A DNA stretch of 20,151 bases, taken from Patescibacteria group bacterium. GTDB taxonomy: Bacteria > Patescibacteriota > Dojkabacteria > JAKAPS01 > JAJZLI01. Location of the stretch: assembly GCA_023380695.1 (NCBI GenBank), contig JAMCRT010000012.1, forward strand, positions 2,437 through 22,587, in the 5' to 3' direction. Every line of letters starts with the position of its first letter. The stretch's first letter is position 1. Made by a program: the position numbers and the translations under genes. Shown piece by piece: positions 7,756 to 15,355 of this stretch. The notes under the pieces are model-generated. The model ran no database searches, was not told the origin of the DNA, and was given only the letters and a program-made list of their open reading frames with translations.

Positions 7756-9273
7756 ATGAAAAGAACTTTATTAAATAGTATTCCTTATGTCTTATCTATA
7801 ATTTTAAGAATTCCATCATTTTTTGAACCTCATTGGTATACTGATACTGGTATATATTCTGCTATAGGTAAATCATTAAATAATAATGGTATTTTATATA
7901 AAACAATTATTGATAATAAACCACCACTTATTTATTATCTATTTGCTCTTCTTGAAAAAATTCCAATATCCTTAACATTTGAATATCAATTTCTATCTTT
8001 ATTATCATTATTAGGATCAGAATATTTATTATATAAAATTGTAGAAAATAAATTTAATTCAAAAGTTGCTTTTATAGCAATAATATTTTTAGCCTTTTTT
8101 GTTGGAAGTACGTTATTTGAAGGAAATCTTGCAAATGTAGAAAATTTCTATATGTTTTTCTCACTTCTTTCTATATATATTGTTTTTAGAAGAAATAAAA
8201 AAGATAGAAACCTTAAATATCTTTATATTGCAGGCTGTATTTTAGGCATAGGAGTACTTTTCAAATTGCCTGCATTGTTTGATGGTTTATTTATAATATT
8301 GTATTTCTTCTATATATATAAATTTAAAGATTTCTTTATGAAAACAATATATATAGAAAGTGGGTCTTTGACTCCTATTTTTTTATTTTTTATATATGAA
8401 TATTTTAGAGGTGTTTTATCAAATAGTTTATATTATATATTTTCAACAAATTTTGTATATATAAATTATTATAAATTTAATACAATTTTTGGTATATCAC
8501 ATGTTTTATTTAACCTTATTATCTTTATTGTTCTATTTCTATTCTTTTACTTTTTATATAAAAGAAGAGTTATTCAATCTAGTGCAGTTTTTATTGCTTT
8601 ATGGATGCTGACTGATCTTTTCTCTGTATTTCTTTCAGGAAGACCATATTTGCATTATTTAATTCAATTATCTGTTCCCTTATCAGTAGTTCTCTCTTAT
8701 CTTTTATATAAATTTATAAAATCTAGTATAAAGATAAAAGTAATTATCATCATATCTCCTTTAATATTGATATATATTTTGCAATTATATTTTTTTAGAT
8801 CAGAGTTGTCTTATCAAGTAAAAGATCAATTTATATCTGATGCTACATACTATCCTAATTTTATATCTTATGCACTTGGAAATATATCTCAGAGAGAGTA
8901 TTTTAATACTTTTGCATATAACACAAATGTTGTTTTTGAGAAGAAACCATCAACTGCAAATATAAATTATGTGCTTTCAAATACTCTTACAAAACTGCAT
9001 GTATCAAACCATCATATGTTTATCATGGGAAATTTTCCTTGGGTTTATTATATGGATAATGCAATACCTGCATCTCCTTATGTAGCAGATTTCATGATTT
9101 ATCCATTTTCCCTGGGATCAGATAATATAATTCATAGTTTGAATGAACATCATCCATATATGATTCTATATTACAATGATGGTTATACGTTTAATAGATT
9201 AAATGTATTTATAAGAAAATTCTATAGACTTTTAGAAGTGGAAAATAGTGTATATATTTATATCAGGAATTAG
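7756..9273 (+). CDS. GT39/ArnT-like membrane glycosyltransferase
   Basis: A 505-residue polytopic protein with about ten or more transmembrane segments up to residue 350, then a soluble C-terminal part. The N-terminal loop has WYTDTGIYSAIGKSL (Asp30) followed by IIDNKPPLIYYLFAL (KPP 55-57). This is the pattern of GT-C fold enzymes of the GT39/PMT/ArnT group, whose loop-1 acidic residue is catalytic. They move a sugar from a polyprenyl-phosphate donor to a lipid or protein outside the membrane. Donor and acceptor cannot be told. A later ten-residue motif GRPYLHYLIQ (about 293-302) resembles the conserved H-Y stretch of the group. It stands alone on the + strand; its 3' end overlaps the small minus-strand gene by 4 nt. 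Confidence 0.85.
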   Translation: MKRTLLNSIPYVLSIILRIPSFFEPHWYTDTGIYSAIGKSLNNNGILYKTIIDNKPPLIYYLFALLEKIPISLTFEYQFLSLLSLLGSEYLLYKIVENKFNSKVAFIAIIFLAFFVGSTLFEGNLANVENFYMFFSLLSIYIVFRRNKKDRNLKYLYIAGCILGIGVLFKLPALFDGLFIILYFFYIYKFKDFFMKTIYIESGSLTPIFLFFIYEYFRGVLSNSLYYIFSTNFVYINYYKFNTIFGISHVLFNLIIFIVLFLFFYFLYKRRVIQSSAVFIALWMLTDLFSVFLSGRPYLHYLIQLSVPLSVVLSYLLYKFIKSSIKIKVIIIISPLILIYILQLYFFRSELSYQVKDQFISDATYYPNFISYALGNISQREYFNTFAYNTNVVFEKKPSTANINYVLSNTLTKLHVSNHHMFIMGNFPWVYYMDNAIPASPYVADFMIYPFSLGSDNIIHSLNEHHPYMILYYNDGYTFNRLNVFIRKFYRLLEVENSVYIYIRN

Positions 9274-9554
9274 ATAGATCCATTTCTAATTTTTTCTGCT
9301 TCTTTCTTTCCTAATAGATCTTCTAAGGTAGCCCCAACTCCTTCATCTGGTGATGTATATCCATCTGGGACAAGCAATTCATAGTTATTATTTCCTTCAT
9401 ATCTTGTCCATCTTCTATTAGCAAATCTACCACCTTCTCTTAAGTATTCTTCTGTATAATCTATTATTTCTCTTTCTCTTTCTATATTTGACATATATTC
9501 TTCTAAATCGGTTCCTGTATGATTTAGATAATATCTTGTTTCTCTTTCTATCAT
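9270..9554 (-). CDS. Small unknown Arg/Glu-rich protein
   Basis: A 94-residue soluble protein I do not recognise. Its first half is highly charged (MIERETRYYL; NIEREREIIDYTEEYLREGGRF). The middle is aromatic and polar (RRWTRYEGNNNYELL), and the C-terminal helix-like part is DEGVGATLEDLLGKKEAEKIRNG. It has no signal peptide and no Cys. Arg and Glu are much commoner than in neighbouring proteins, which are rich in Ile and Lys. It lies 19 nt after the PBP stop, with a perfect TATAAT 6 nt before its ATG, so it can be made alone. The clean promoter and full-length frame argue it is a real gene despite lacking a family. Confidence 0.65.
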   Translation of the reverse strand: MIERETRYYLNHTGTDLEEYMSNIEREREIIDYTEEYLREGGRFANRRWTRYEGNNNYELLVPDGYTSPDEGVGATLEDLLGKKEAEKIRNGSI

Positions 9555-9560
9555 GTCATT

Positions 9561-9566
9561 ATTATA
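9561..9566 (-). promoter_or_regulatory. TATAAT box for the 94-residue protein (leaderless type)
   Basis: A perfect TATAAT on the minus strand, 6 nt from the ATG at 9554, squeezed into the 19-nt gap after the PBP gene. The spacing is the same as at the Elp3, methyltransferase and MscS genes, placing transcription start at about the A of the ATG. Confidence 0.55.
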
Positions 9567-9573
9567 TCATTTA

Positions 9574-11112
9574 TTAAGGAATTCTTGAAGTTGTTGCATT
9601 CAATGTAGGATATATAGGTGTTGGATAATCTATAACTGGAAGATGATTTTGTGCTATATAATCCATTATTAAAGAATGTGCTATAGGTCCTGTTTGAAAA
9701 GCACCAACAGCATTTCCAGAAAGCAGTGAATCACTTTCATTTCCTGCCCATACACCTACTGTGATTTGTGGAATAAACATATAATCAGTTATATCTCTTG
9801 GTCCATTACTTGTTCCATCTTTTGAACCATAAGGTCTTCCTTGTACTGAATAGTAATATGTAGCATAGTTATACATAGGTTGTTTTAATGCAGTATTTCC
9901 CAAAACATAATCCATTTCAGCTACAGCATTAGCATTTAATATTCTTTTTTTAGGTGTGTTTGTAGTATCAAGTATTGTTTTTCCATCATATGTAATTTTT
10001 AGAAATGGGGTTGATTGTGCATAATATCCACCATTATTTAATGCATTATATGCTCCTACCATTCTTACTAAAGGAATACCTGCTGCTCCTAAAACCAGAG
10101 GTAATCCATAGAATACATTTTTATTAAGTTTTATACCTTCTGATAAAAGTGTATTTAGCCCGTTATAGTATCCAATACGGTTGAACATTTTTATTGCAGG
10201 GATATTAATTGATTGATTAATTGCTCTATCAATAGATACCCACCCTACTGTATATCCCTCATAATCAGTTGGACAATAATTACCAAAACATACTGGGGAG
10301 TCATCAATCATTGTATGTGGCGAATAACCCATTTCAAATGCTTTTACATATATAAGAGGTTTCATTGCAGATCCTTGCTGTCTTGGTACATCTGCCATAT
10401 TAATCTGTGATTGGGCATAAGATGACCCTCCAATCATTGCAAGAATATTACCATTTTGAGGATTGTCTGCAACTAATGCAGCATCACTTGCTCCTACTGG
10501 TATTAAATATTTTTGTGTGTCAGTTGTTACTATACTTTGTGCTAAGCTATTTAGAGATAGGTTTACAGTAGTATATACTTTCAATCCTCCCTCTAATACA
10601 TATTTAGAATAATTCTGATATAACTTATTGATAACATACTCTGTAAAATATGGTGCATGTAATATTGTAAAATATGGTTTGGCATTGATATTTTGAGTTT
10701 TTTGATATTGAGATTTTGTGATTGCTTTTGTATTTTTTAGTACACCTATAATCTGTTTTCTTAAAGTTAGTGCATCATTTAATATATTGGGATTAGTTGA
10801 GTATGGATATAGATTTTCTAAATGATAAAGAATGGATTTTCCTTTATATGTATTTTTATTCTGCTCATAATAATATGCATTCATTTCAGGTGGATAGATT
10901 TTCCCTATTACTGTTGATCCTGCATAAATTGTTGTTGATGCCTTTGGTTTTGCAATACTTGGTAGTGGATTATTTATATTATATGCAGTATATACTATTC
11001 CACTAGCATATCCTGTATTTACTCCAAATGTATATACCAAAATTACTAAGATTACTCCTAGTACTATATATAGACTCTTAAAATTTTTTTTCTTTGTAAA
11101 TAACTTTTTCAT
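9574..11112 (-). CDS. PBP transpeptidase derived from class A, lacking GT51; KDG motif
   Basis: A 512-residue penicillin-binding protein: one N-terminal anchor (about 14-31) and a large extracytoplasmic part. The transpeptidase domain has DNPQNGNILAMIGG (about 217-229), the active-site RQQGSAMKP (Ser248, Lys251), SIN (301-303) and a KDGT tetrad (431-434) where KTG(T/S) is expected. Class A features flank the missing glycosyltransferase: residues 60-75 resemble its entry, and the region at about 97-138 resembles the linker that follows GT51, but the GT51 catalytic core (EDxxF, GGST) is absent. So it is a class A protein that lost its polymerase domain and should only cross-link. It overlaps xseB by 4 nt. 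The KDG change may alter or weaken beta-lactam binding or activity. Confidence 0.88.
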   Translation of the reverse strand: MKKLFTKKKNFKSLYIVLGVILVILVYTFGVNTGYASGIVYTAYNINNPLPSIAKPKASTTIYAGSTVIGKIYPPEMNAYYYEQNKNTYKGKSILYHLENLYPYSTNPNILNDALTLRKQIIGVLKNTKAITKSQYQKTQNINAKPYFTILHAPYFTEYVINKLYQNYSKYVLEGGLKVYTTVNLSLNSLAQSIVTTDTQKYLIPVGASDAALVADNPQNGNILAMIGGSSYAQSQINMADVPRQQGSAMKPLIYVKAFEMGYSPHTMIDDSPVCFGNYCPTDYEGYTVGWVSIDRAINQSINIPAIKMFNRIGYYNGLNTLLSEGIKLNKNVFYGLPLVLGAAGIPLVRMVGAYNALNNGGYYAQSTPFLKITYDGKTILDTTNTPKKRILNANAVAEMDYVLGNTALKQPMYNYATYYYSVQGRPYGSKDGTSNGPRDITDYMFIPQITVGVWAGNESDSLLSGNAVGAFQTGPIAHSLIMDYIAQNHLPVIDYPTPIYPTLNATTSRIP

Positions 11113-11318
11113 AAATCAATGTCTTTGATTTTTTTATTTATTGTTTTTATTTTTGCACCTGCTTCATTTAGATATTTAATGCATACCTTATATAGTTCTC
11201 CTCCTTCTTCTATCTTTTTTAATTGGTCTTCGAGTGATATATTACTACTATCTAGTTCTTCTAGTATTTTTTCAAATTTATTATATGCTTCTGTAAATGA
11301 AAATTTTTTCTTCTCCAT
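11109..11318 (-). CDS. xseB: Exonuclease VII small subunit
   Basis: A 69-residue helical protein with the XseB pattern: FTEAYNKFEKILEEL (about 8-22), then SLEDQLKKIEEGGELYKVC and a C-terminal coiled helix. XseB helices bind the helical C-terminal part of XseA to form the single-strand-specific exonuclease. It follows the xseA remnants by 21 nt and overlaps the PBP start by 4 nt. A TATTCT box lies 7 nt before its ATG, so it may be transcribed alone even if xseA is broken. Usual length for the family. Confidence 0.95.
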   Translation of the reverse strand: MEKKKFSFTEAYNKFEKILEELDSSNISLEDQLKKIEEGGELYKVCIKYLNEAGAKIKTINKKIKDIDL

Positions 11319-11325
11319 AATCTTT

Positions 11326-11331
11326 AGAATA
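11326..11331 (-). promoter_or_regulatory. Candidate -10 box for xseB
   Basis: TATTCT on the minus strand, 7 nt upstream of the ATG at 11318, with no Shine-Dalgarno site. If used, it would let xseB and the PBP gene be expressed apart from the split xseA. Confidence 0.35.
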
Positions 11332-11339
11332 CAAAAATA

Positions 11340-11714
11340 TTATATATTTTGTTTTACACTGGAAACTTTGCTTTCTGTTACTCCTTTGGAAAATACTGTA
11401 TTTATAGTATCTCCTATTTCTACCTCACTTATATCCTTTACTATTGTACCTCTTTTATATGTAATTGAATACCCCCTTTCTAGAATATTATATGGGCTTT
11501 GTATATTTATTTGTGTTAATTTATTTTTCAAATCTTTTTTAAGATTTTCGATGTTTTGTAGTACAATTTTAGATTGTGTATCAAACCTTTGTAGTAATTC
11601 TTTTTGAATATTTTCTACATTTTGAATTTTTTCTTTTATAAGGTACACTCCATCGTTTAAAAGTTGCATCTTTTCAGTTATTAAAAGATTCAAAGCATCT
11701 TTTACTTGTAGCAA
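11340..11714 (-). pseudogene. xseA: Exonuclease VII large subunit, C-terminal part (split)
   Basis: 124 residues from a possible TTG start. They form a long coiled-coil stretch (VKDALNLLITEKMQLL; IQKELLQRFD) and the conserved XseA C-terminus SPYNILERGYSITYKRGTIVKD followed by IGDTINTVFSKG. This is the XseB-binding helical arm and final beta segment of XseA, not a separate family. The same frame is open upstream to about 11756, through a perfect palindrome, where it lies +1 relative to the N-terminal part. Joined, the two parts give about 427 residues, normal for XseA. Whether this is a real mutation, a programmed shift or a sequence error cannot be told here; the lesion itself is clear. Confidence 0.85.
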
Positions 11715-11751
11715 TCTATTATTAGTATTTATATAAATACTAATAATAGAT
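11714..11751. repeat. Perfect palindrome at the xseA break
   Basis: TCTATTATTAGTATTTAT (11715-11732) is followed at once by its exact reverse complement (11733-11750). The flanking A/T pair extends it to 38 bp, with no loop. It contains the in-frame TAG ending the N-terminal xseA frame and is fully open in the C-terminal frame. It is too AT-rich and lies inside a gene, so it is not a normal terminator. Confidence 0.95.
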
Positions 11752-12621
11752 ATTCTTTATAGCTTGACTCATTTCTGTGTCTAATTTGTTTAAAATTTCA
11801 TCTTTTTGAGGAGATAATAATAGTGCTGCATGTGTTGGAGTAAATGCATGAATATCTGCTACGAGATCAGATATAGAGATATTTCCTTCATGCCCTATAG
11901 CAGATACAATCACTTTTTTAGAATTATAAATTGTATTTGCAAGTAACTCTGAGTTAAATGGCATTAAATCTTCTACAGATCCTCCTCCTCTTGTAAGTAC
12001 AATAATCTCAATATTTTTTTTATTTTCAAAATATTTTATTCCTTTTATTATTTCTTTTTCTGCATTTTCTCCCTGTACTCTACTGTGATATAAATATATG
12101 TTTGTCAGTGGATACCTTTTTTTATATGTTTTAATAAAATCCTTGTAAGCCATTGAACTATCTTCTAGTGATGTTACTATTCCTAAATTTTCAGGAAACA
12201 TAGGTGGTTGTTTTTTTCTTTCTTTATCAAAGTATCCCATATTTTGTAATTTAATTTTAAGTTTTTCTATTTTTTCTAAAATATCTCCTGATCCTATTAC
12301 TTCTATGTTTTTTGCAATTAATTGATATTCTCCTCTTTTTTCAAAAATACTTAAAGTTCCATTTATGATTACATCTGAGCCTTCTTTGAGTTTATCTTTA
12401 TACTTAAAAAGTGAACCAGAAAAATCTACACAGCGAATCTTGCTTTCATTGTCTTTCAAAGTTAAAAATACCCAACTATTGTTTTGTATTGATAAATCAG
12501 ATATTTCTCCTCGTATATAAATATTTGAGAAGCTTTCTTTTATTATGCTTGATACTAATCTATTTATTTGTGTTACTGTAAATACTTCACTTTCCATGAT
12601 TGTATTTGTAGATTTTAGCAT
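11740..12621 (-). CDS. xseA: Exonuclease VII large subunit, N-terminal part (split)
   Basis: 293 residues holding the OB-fold DNA-binding domain (about 12-110) and the whole catalytic core. The core has FPENLGIVTSLEDSSMAYKD (about 143-162), the RGGGSVEDLMPFN block (211-223) and AIGHEGNISISDLVADIHAFTP (about 241-262, canonical GHE). The frame ends at a TAG (11740-11742) just after the start of the coiled-coil arm, where family members continue for about 120 residues; those residues lie in the +1 frame at 11340-11714. Without the arm the protein could not hold XseB and should be inactive or weak. An alternative start is Met9 (12597). It is divergent from the bactofilin-like gene with a 21-nt gap. 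Confidence 0.9.
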   Translation of the reverse strand: MLKSTNTIMESEVFTVTQINRLVSSIIKESFSNIYIRGEISDLSIQNNSWVFLTLKDNESKIRCVDFSGSLFKYKDKLKEGSDVIINGTLSIFEKRGEYQLIAKNIEVIGSGDILEKIEKLKIKLQNMGYFDKERKKQPPMFPENLGIVTSLEDSSMAYKDFIKTYKKRYPLTNIYLYHSRVQGENAEKEIIKGIKYFENKKNIEIIVLTRGGGSVEDLMPFNSELLANTIYNSKKVIVSAIGHEGNISISDLVADIHAFTPTHAALLLSPQKDEILNKLDTEMSQAIKNIYY

Positions 12622-12622
12622 A

Positions 12623-12628
12623 TATAAT
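12623..12628 (+). promoter_or_regulatory. TATAAT box for the bactofilin-like gene
   Basis: A perfect TATAAT 14 nt before the ATG at 12643, in the 21-nt divergent gap with xseA. A leader of about 7 nt is expected, with only a weak purine run (AAAAAGAGA) before the start. Confidence 0.45.
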
Positions 12629-12642
12629 CTTAAAAAGAGATC

Positions 12643-13722
12643 ATGAAAAAGTTTTTATTATTATTTATTATTTTTTTTGCAATTCCTTTGCTATTTGTAA
12701 AAAGTTCATATGCTAAAAGCAGTGTGCATTCTAATATCTATATAAATAAAAAAAATGTTACTATAAGATCACCAGTGAGTGGTGATTTTATATTTGAAGG
12801 AGAGAATTTATCAATTTTTAGTACTATATCTCAGGATCTTATTGCTGCAGGTGAGAATATAAATGTATATTCAAATGTTACAAATAATGCATATCTTACA
12901 GGTGATAATATTACTATACTAAAAAATATAGGGGAAAATACTATTATTGCAGGTAACAATATAACTATTGGGAAAAACTCTATAATTTCAGGCAATCTTA
13001 TTGTATTTGGAAATAGACTTATAGTGAAAGGATCTATAAAGGGTAATGTGAATGTATATGTTTCAAATTTCAAATTCTATGGTAAGATATTGGGAAATAT
13101 AAACATTTATTCTGGACAAATTAATGTTTATAAAAATGCATTTGTAAAGGGAAACCTTACATATACTGTACTTGGTGCAAAGTCTGTTATTCCTAAATCA
13201 TCAATTAAAGGTAAAATATATAATATACATTCTAAGTTGTATAATTATTATATTGTAGGAAAAATACTTTTTGAGTTTTTTGATTTTATTATATTTTTGA
13301 TTTTCTCTCTTTTATTTATAAGGTTTTTACCAAAAACATCATTAAATATAGTATCTAATGTTTTTGATAAGTTTTTGAAGTCACTTCTTTATGGTATAGG
13401 GGTACTTGTAATTACACCAATATTTATCATAGTGCTCTTCATTACAGTTCTTGGTATTCCAATATCAATCTTTCTTTTAATGATTTATTTTCTATTTATA
13501 TTTTTATCAATTATGCTTGGTGGAGTATTAACAGGATCTTTTATATCTAAATATCTTTATAAGACTGAAATTGTTGTAAATTGGAGAACAGTTCTCTCAG
13601 GTGTATTAGTTGGAACTGTTATTAATTTAATACCAGGTATAAATCTCTTATATGATATATTTGTTTTTGTTCTAATATTTGGTTCTCTTTTTATAATAAT
13701 AAAGGAGAAACATTTAGGATAG
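12643..13722 (+). CDS. Secreted bactofilin-like beta-solenoid with membrane domain
   Basis: A 359-residue protein in three parts. First is a signal peptide (1-25, ending SSYA). Second is a beta-solenoid region (about 30-190) of short repeats with regular I-x-G-x-N/I-x-I spacing (DLIAAGENINVYSN, NAYLTGDNITILKN, NTIIAGNNITIGKN), as in the polymer-forming bactofilin fold. Third is a C-terminal domain of about four transmembrane helices (roughly 203-227, 246-272, 275-303, 316-355). Classical bactofilins are cytoplasmic, but here the signal peptide puts the solenoid outside, tethered by the membrane domain. A role in envelope shape or surface structure is inferred. It stands alone and ends 2 nt from the convergent elp3 stop. 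Confidence 0.8.
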   Translation: MKKFLLLFIIFFAIPLLFVKSSYAKSSVHSNIYINKKNVTIRSPVSGDFIFEGENLSIFSTISQDLIAAGENINVYSNVTNNAYLTGDNITILKNIGENTIIAGNNITIGKNSIISGNLIVFGNRLIVKGSIKGNVNVYVSNFKFYGKILGNINIYSGQINVYKNAFVKGNLTYTVLGAKSVIPKSSIKGKIYNIHSKLYNYYIVGKILFEFFDFIIFLIFSLLFIRFLPKTSLNIVSNVFDKFLKSLLYGIGVLVITPIFIIVLFITVLGIPISIFLLMIYFLFIFLSIMLGGVLTGSFISKYLYKTEIVVNWRTVLSGVLVGTVINLIPGINLLYDIFVFVLIFGSLFIIIKEKHLG

Positions 13723-13724
13723 TA

Positions 13725-15335
13725 TTAAATAAGTTTACTCTGATATAAATTACCTTGTATAAATCCCCTCTTTTTATAATATTCTCTTGTACCTATTCCT
13801 GATATTACAGATATCTTTTTAAAATTGTATTCTTTGGATATTTCTTCTGCTTTCTTTATTAATTTTTTCCCAATACCTAAATGTTGCACTCCCCCATTAT
13901 TATCATTTATACCAAGAGATAAACCATATACATGTACTTCTCTTATTATAGAACTTTCCCCTAGTTCATCTATGAATGATTGTCTGTTATCAGGTAAAGA
14001 TAATCTAAGAAATCCAAGAATTTTATCTTTTGTATTAAATGATAAAAATTTTTCTAAAGATGTATCAGTTTTATAATCTATTTGTTCATATGTTATCTTA
14101 TTTATTGGATCATTTTTTATTTCTCTGCACCTTATACACTGACAAAATAAATTCTGTTTCCCCATTTCATTTTGTACTATTTGTCTTAAATTTGTTTTTT
14201 TATTTCCATCTTCAATATATGTTGATGGTATATCTCTTATTAATCTATTAATTCTTACATATCTTGGTGTTATTTTTTTTGCATATATTAATATATCAAT
14301 AAGATCTTTTTCACTATATGGTTTATACTTTCCTTTTTTATAATATTCAAAAAGTTCTGTTTCATCTATTATTGAGCATGGATATATTTTTATTTCATCA
14401 GGCATATATGATTTATTATAATATATGTTTTGTATATCTTTTATATCTTTTTTGGGAGTTGATTTGTATAGATTTGGCATCCAGTGTATTTGTATTTTAA
14501 ACCCTGCAGATCTTAATATTGCTATAGCTTTTTTTTGATTAGAACTTTTTTCTCCTCTGTTATTTGCTTTCAATACTTCATCATTGGTTGATTGAATACC
14601 AAGTTGTATTTTTGTAGCTCCAAGTGTCCTTAAATGTATAGTCTCATTTTCTGATATTCTATCTGGTCTTGTTTCTATTGTAATTCCAATACATCTAATA
14701 TTTGAGTTTTCATTTATTTTTTGTGCATCTATAAGAGATTTAATATTCCAATTGTAAGGAGGATCTTTTTGACTTGTTTGTACATCAAAATTTATTTCAT
14801 TTTTTATAAATTTTTTATCACTATATTCATATTGAAAATTGTTCATTGCTTCAATACACCTTTTAATAAACCATTCTTGATAATTTCTTGGATATACACT
14901 AAATGTTCCCCCTAGTATCAGTAGTTCTATTTTTTCTGTTTTATGTCCTATATTTTGTAATGCCTGAATTCTATTTTTTACTTGAGTATATGGATCAAAT
15001 TTATTCATTAAAGCTCGCATTGCTCCAGGTTCTTTGGATAAATAGCTTTTAGGCATTTGAGTATCATTAGGGCAAAAAATACATTTTCCAGGACAAGGAA
15101 ATGGTTTGGTAAGAACAGTGACTGGAACTACTCCTGATAGTGTACGGATTGGTTTTAATTTAATTTTTTCAATAAATTCTCTATTTTCCTTTATATTTAT
15201 TTCTGTACAATATTTTTTGTATAAAAGGATAATATCAGATAAGGAAATATTATTATTTTTTCTTAAAATTCTTTGTATGTTTGTAGAACTCTTCGTTTTA
15301 AATGATTCTAAAATTTCATCTTTCATATATTTCAT
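13725..15335 (-). CDS. elp3: Elp3: tRNA U34 carboxymethyl-forming radical SAM/acetyltransferase
   Basis: A 536-residue enzyme that uses acetyl-CoA and SAM to make the cm5 group at wobble uridine 34 of tRNA. Order: basic N-terminal tRNA-binding segment (1-60), radical SAM domain with PCPGKCIFCPN (Cys81, Cys85, Cys88 for the [4Fe-4S] cluster) and SYLSKEPGAMRAL (98-110), ILGGTFSVYP (140-149), TIETRPD, a Cys-rich zinc site (FCQCIRCREI), and a C-terminal GNAT domain with acetyl-CoA loop QHLGIG (484-489) and REYYKKRGF. This full set is typical of archaeal, eukaryotic and some bacterial Elp3. No Elp1 or Elp2 is seen here. A TATAAT lies 6 nt before the ATG. It is divergent from a Trm9-like methyltransferase, its natural partner. 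Confidence 0.96.
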   Translation of the reverse strand: MKYMKDEILESFKTKSSTNIQRILRKNNNISLSDIILLYKKYCTEINIKENREFIEKIKLKPIRTLSGVVPVTVLTKPFPCPGKCIFCPNDTQMPKSYLSKEPGAMRALMNKFDPYTQVKNRIQALQNIGHKTEKIELLILGGTFSVYPRNYQEWFIKRCIEAMNNFQYEYSDKKFIKNEINFDVQTSQKDPPYNWNIKSLIDAQKINENSNIRCIGITIETRPDRISENETIHLRTLGATKIQLGIQSTNDEVLKANNRGEKSSNQKKAIAILRSAGFKIQIHWMPNLYKSTPKKDIKDIQNIYYNKSYMPDEIKIYPCSIIDETELFEYYKKGKYKPYSEKDLIDILIYAKKITPRYVRINRLIRDIPSTYIEDGNKKTNLRQIVQNEMGKQNLFCQCIRCREIKNDPINKITYEQIDYKTDTSLEKFLSFNTKDKILGFLRLSLPDNRQSFIDELGESSIIREVHVYGLSLGINDNNGGVQHLGIGKKLIKKAEEISKEYNFKKISVISGIGTREYYKKRGFIQGNLYQSKLI

Positions 15336-15341
15336 TTTATC

Positions 15342-15349
15342 ATTATAAT
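15342..15349. promoter_or_regulatory. Shared palindromic -10 element, divergent Elp3 / methyltransferase
   Basis: CATTATAATG (15341-15350) is its own reverse complement and contains TATAAT on both strands: 15344-15349 on +, 15342-15347 on minus. Each is exactly 6 nt from an ATG (15356 + and 15335 minus), and the two starts are only 20 nt apart. No recognisable -35 element and no Shine-Dalgarno site is present on either side. Confidence 0.65.
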
Positions 15350-15355
15350 GATTTT

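Noticed and set aside
11119..11607. A 162-residue + strand open frame
   Set aside because: It runs antisense to xseB and the xseA end, which have clear family motifs.
11714..11751. Palindrome read as a rho-independent terminator or an IS end
   Set aside because: It is AT-rich, has no loop or U-tract, lies inside xseA coding sequence, and has no transposase, target duplication or second copy.
15302..15355. Upstream ATG for the methyltransferase
   Set aside because: It would overlap elp3 coding by 34 nt and add residues with no family match; the TATAAT sits 6 nt before the later ATG.
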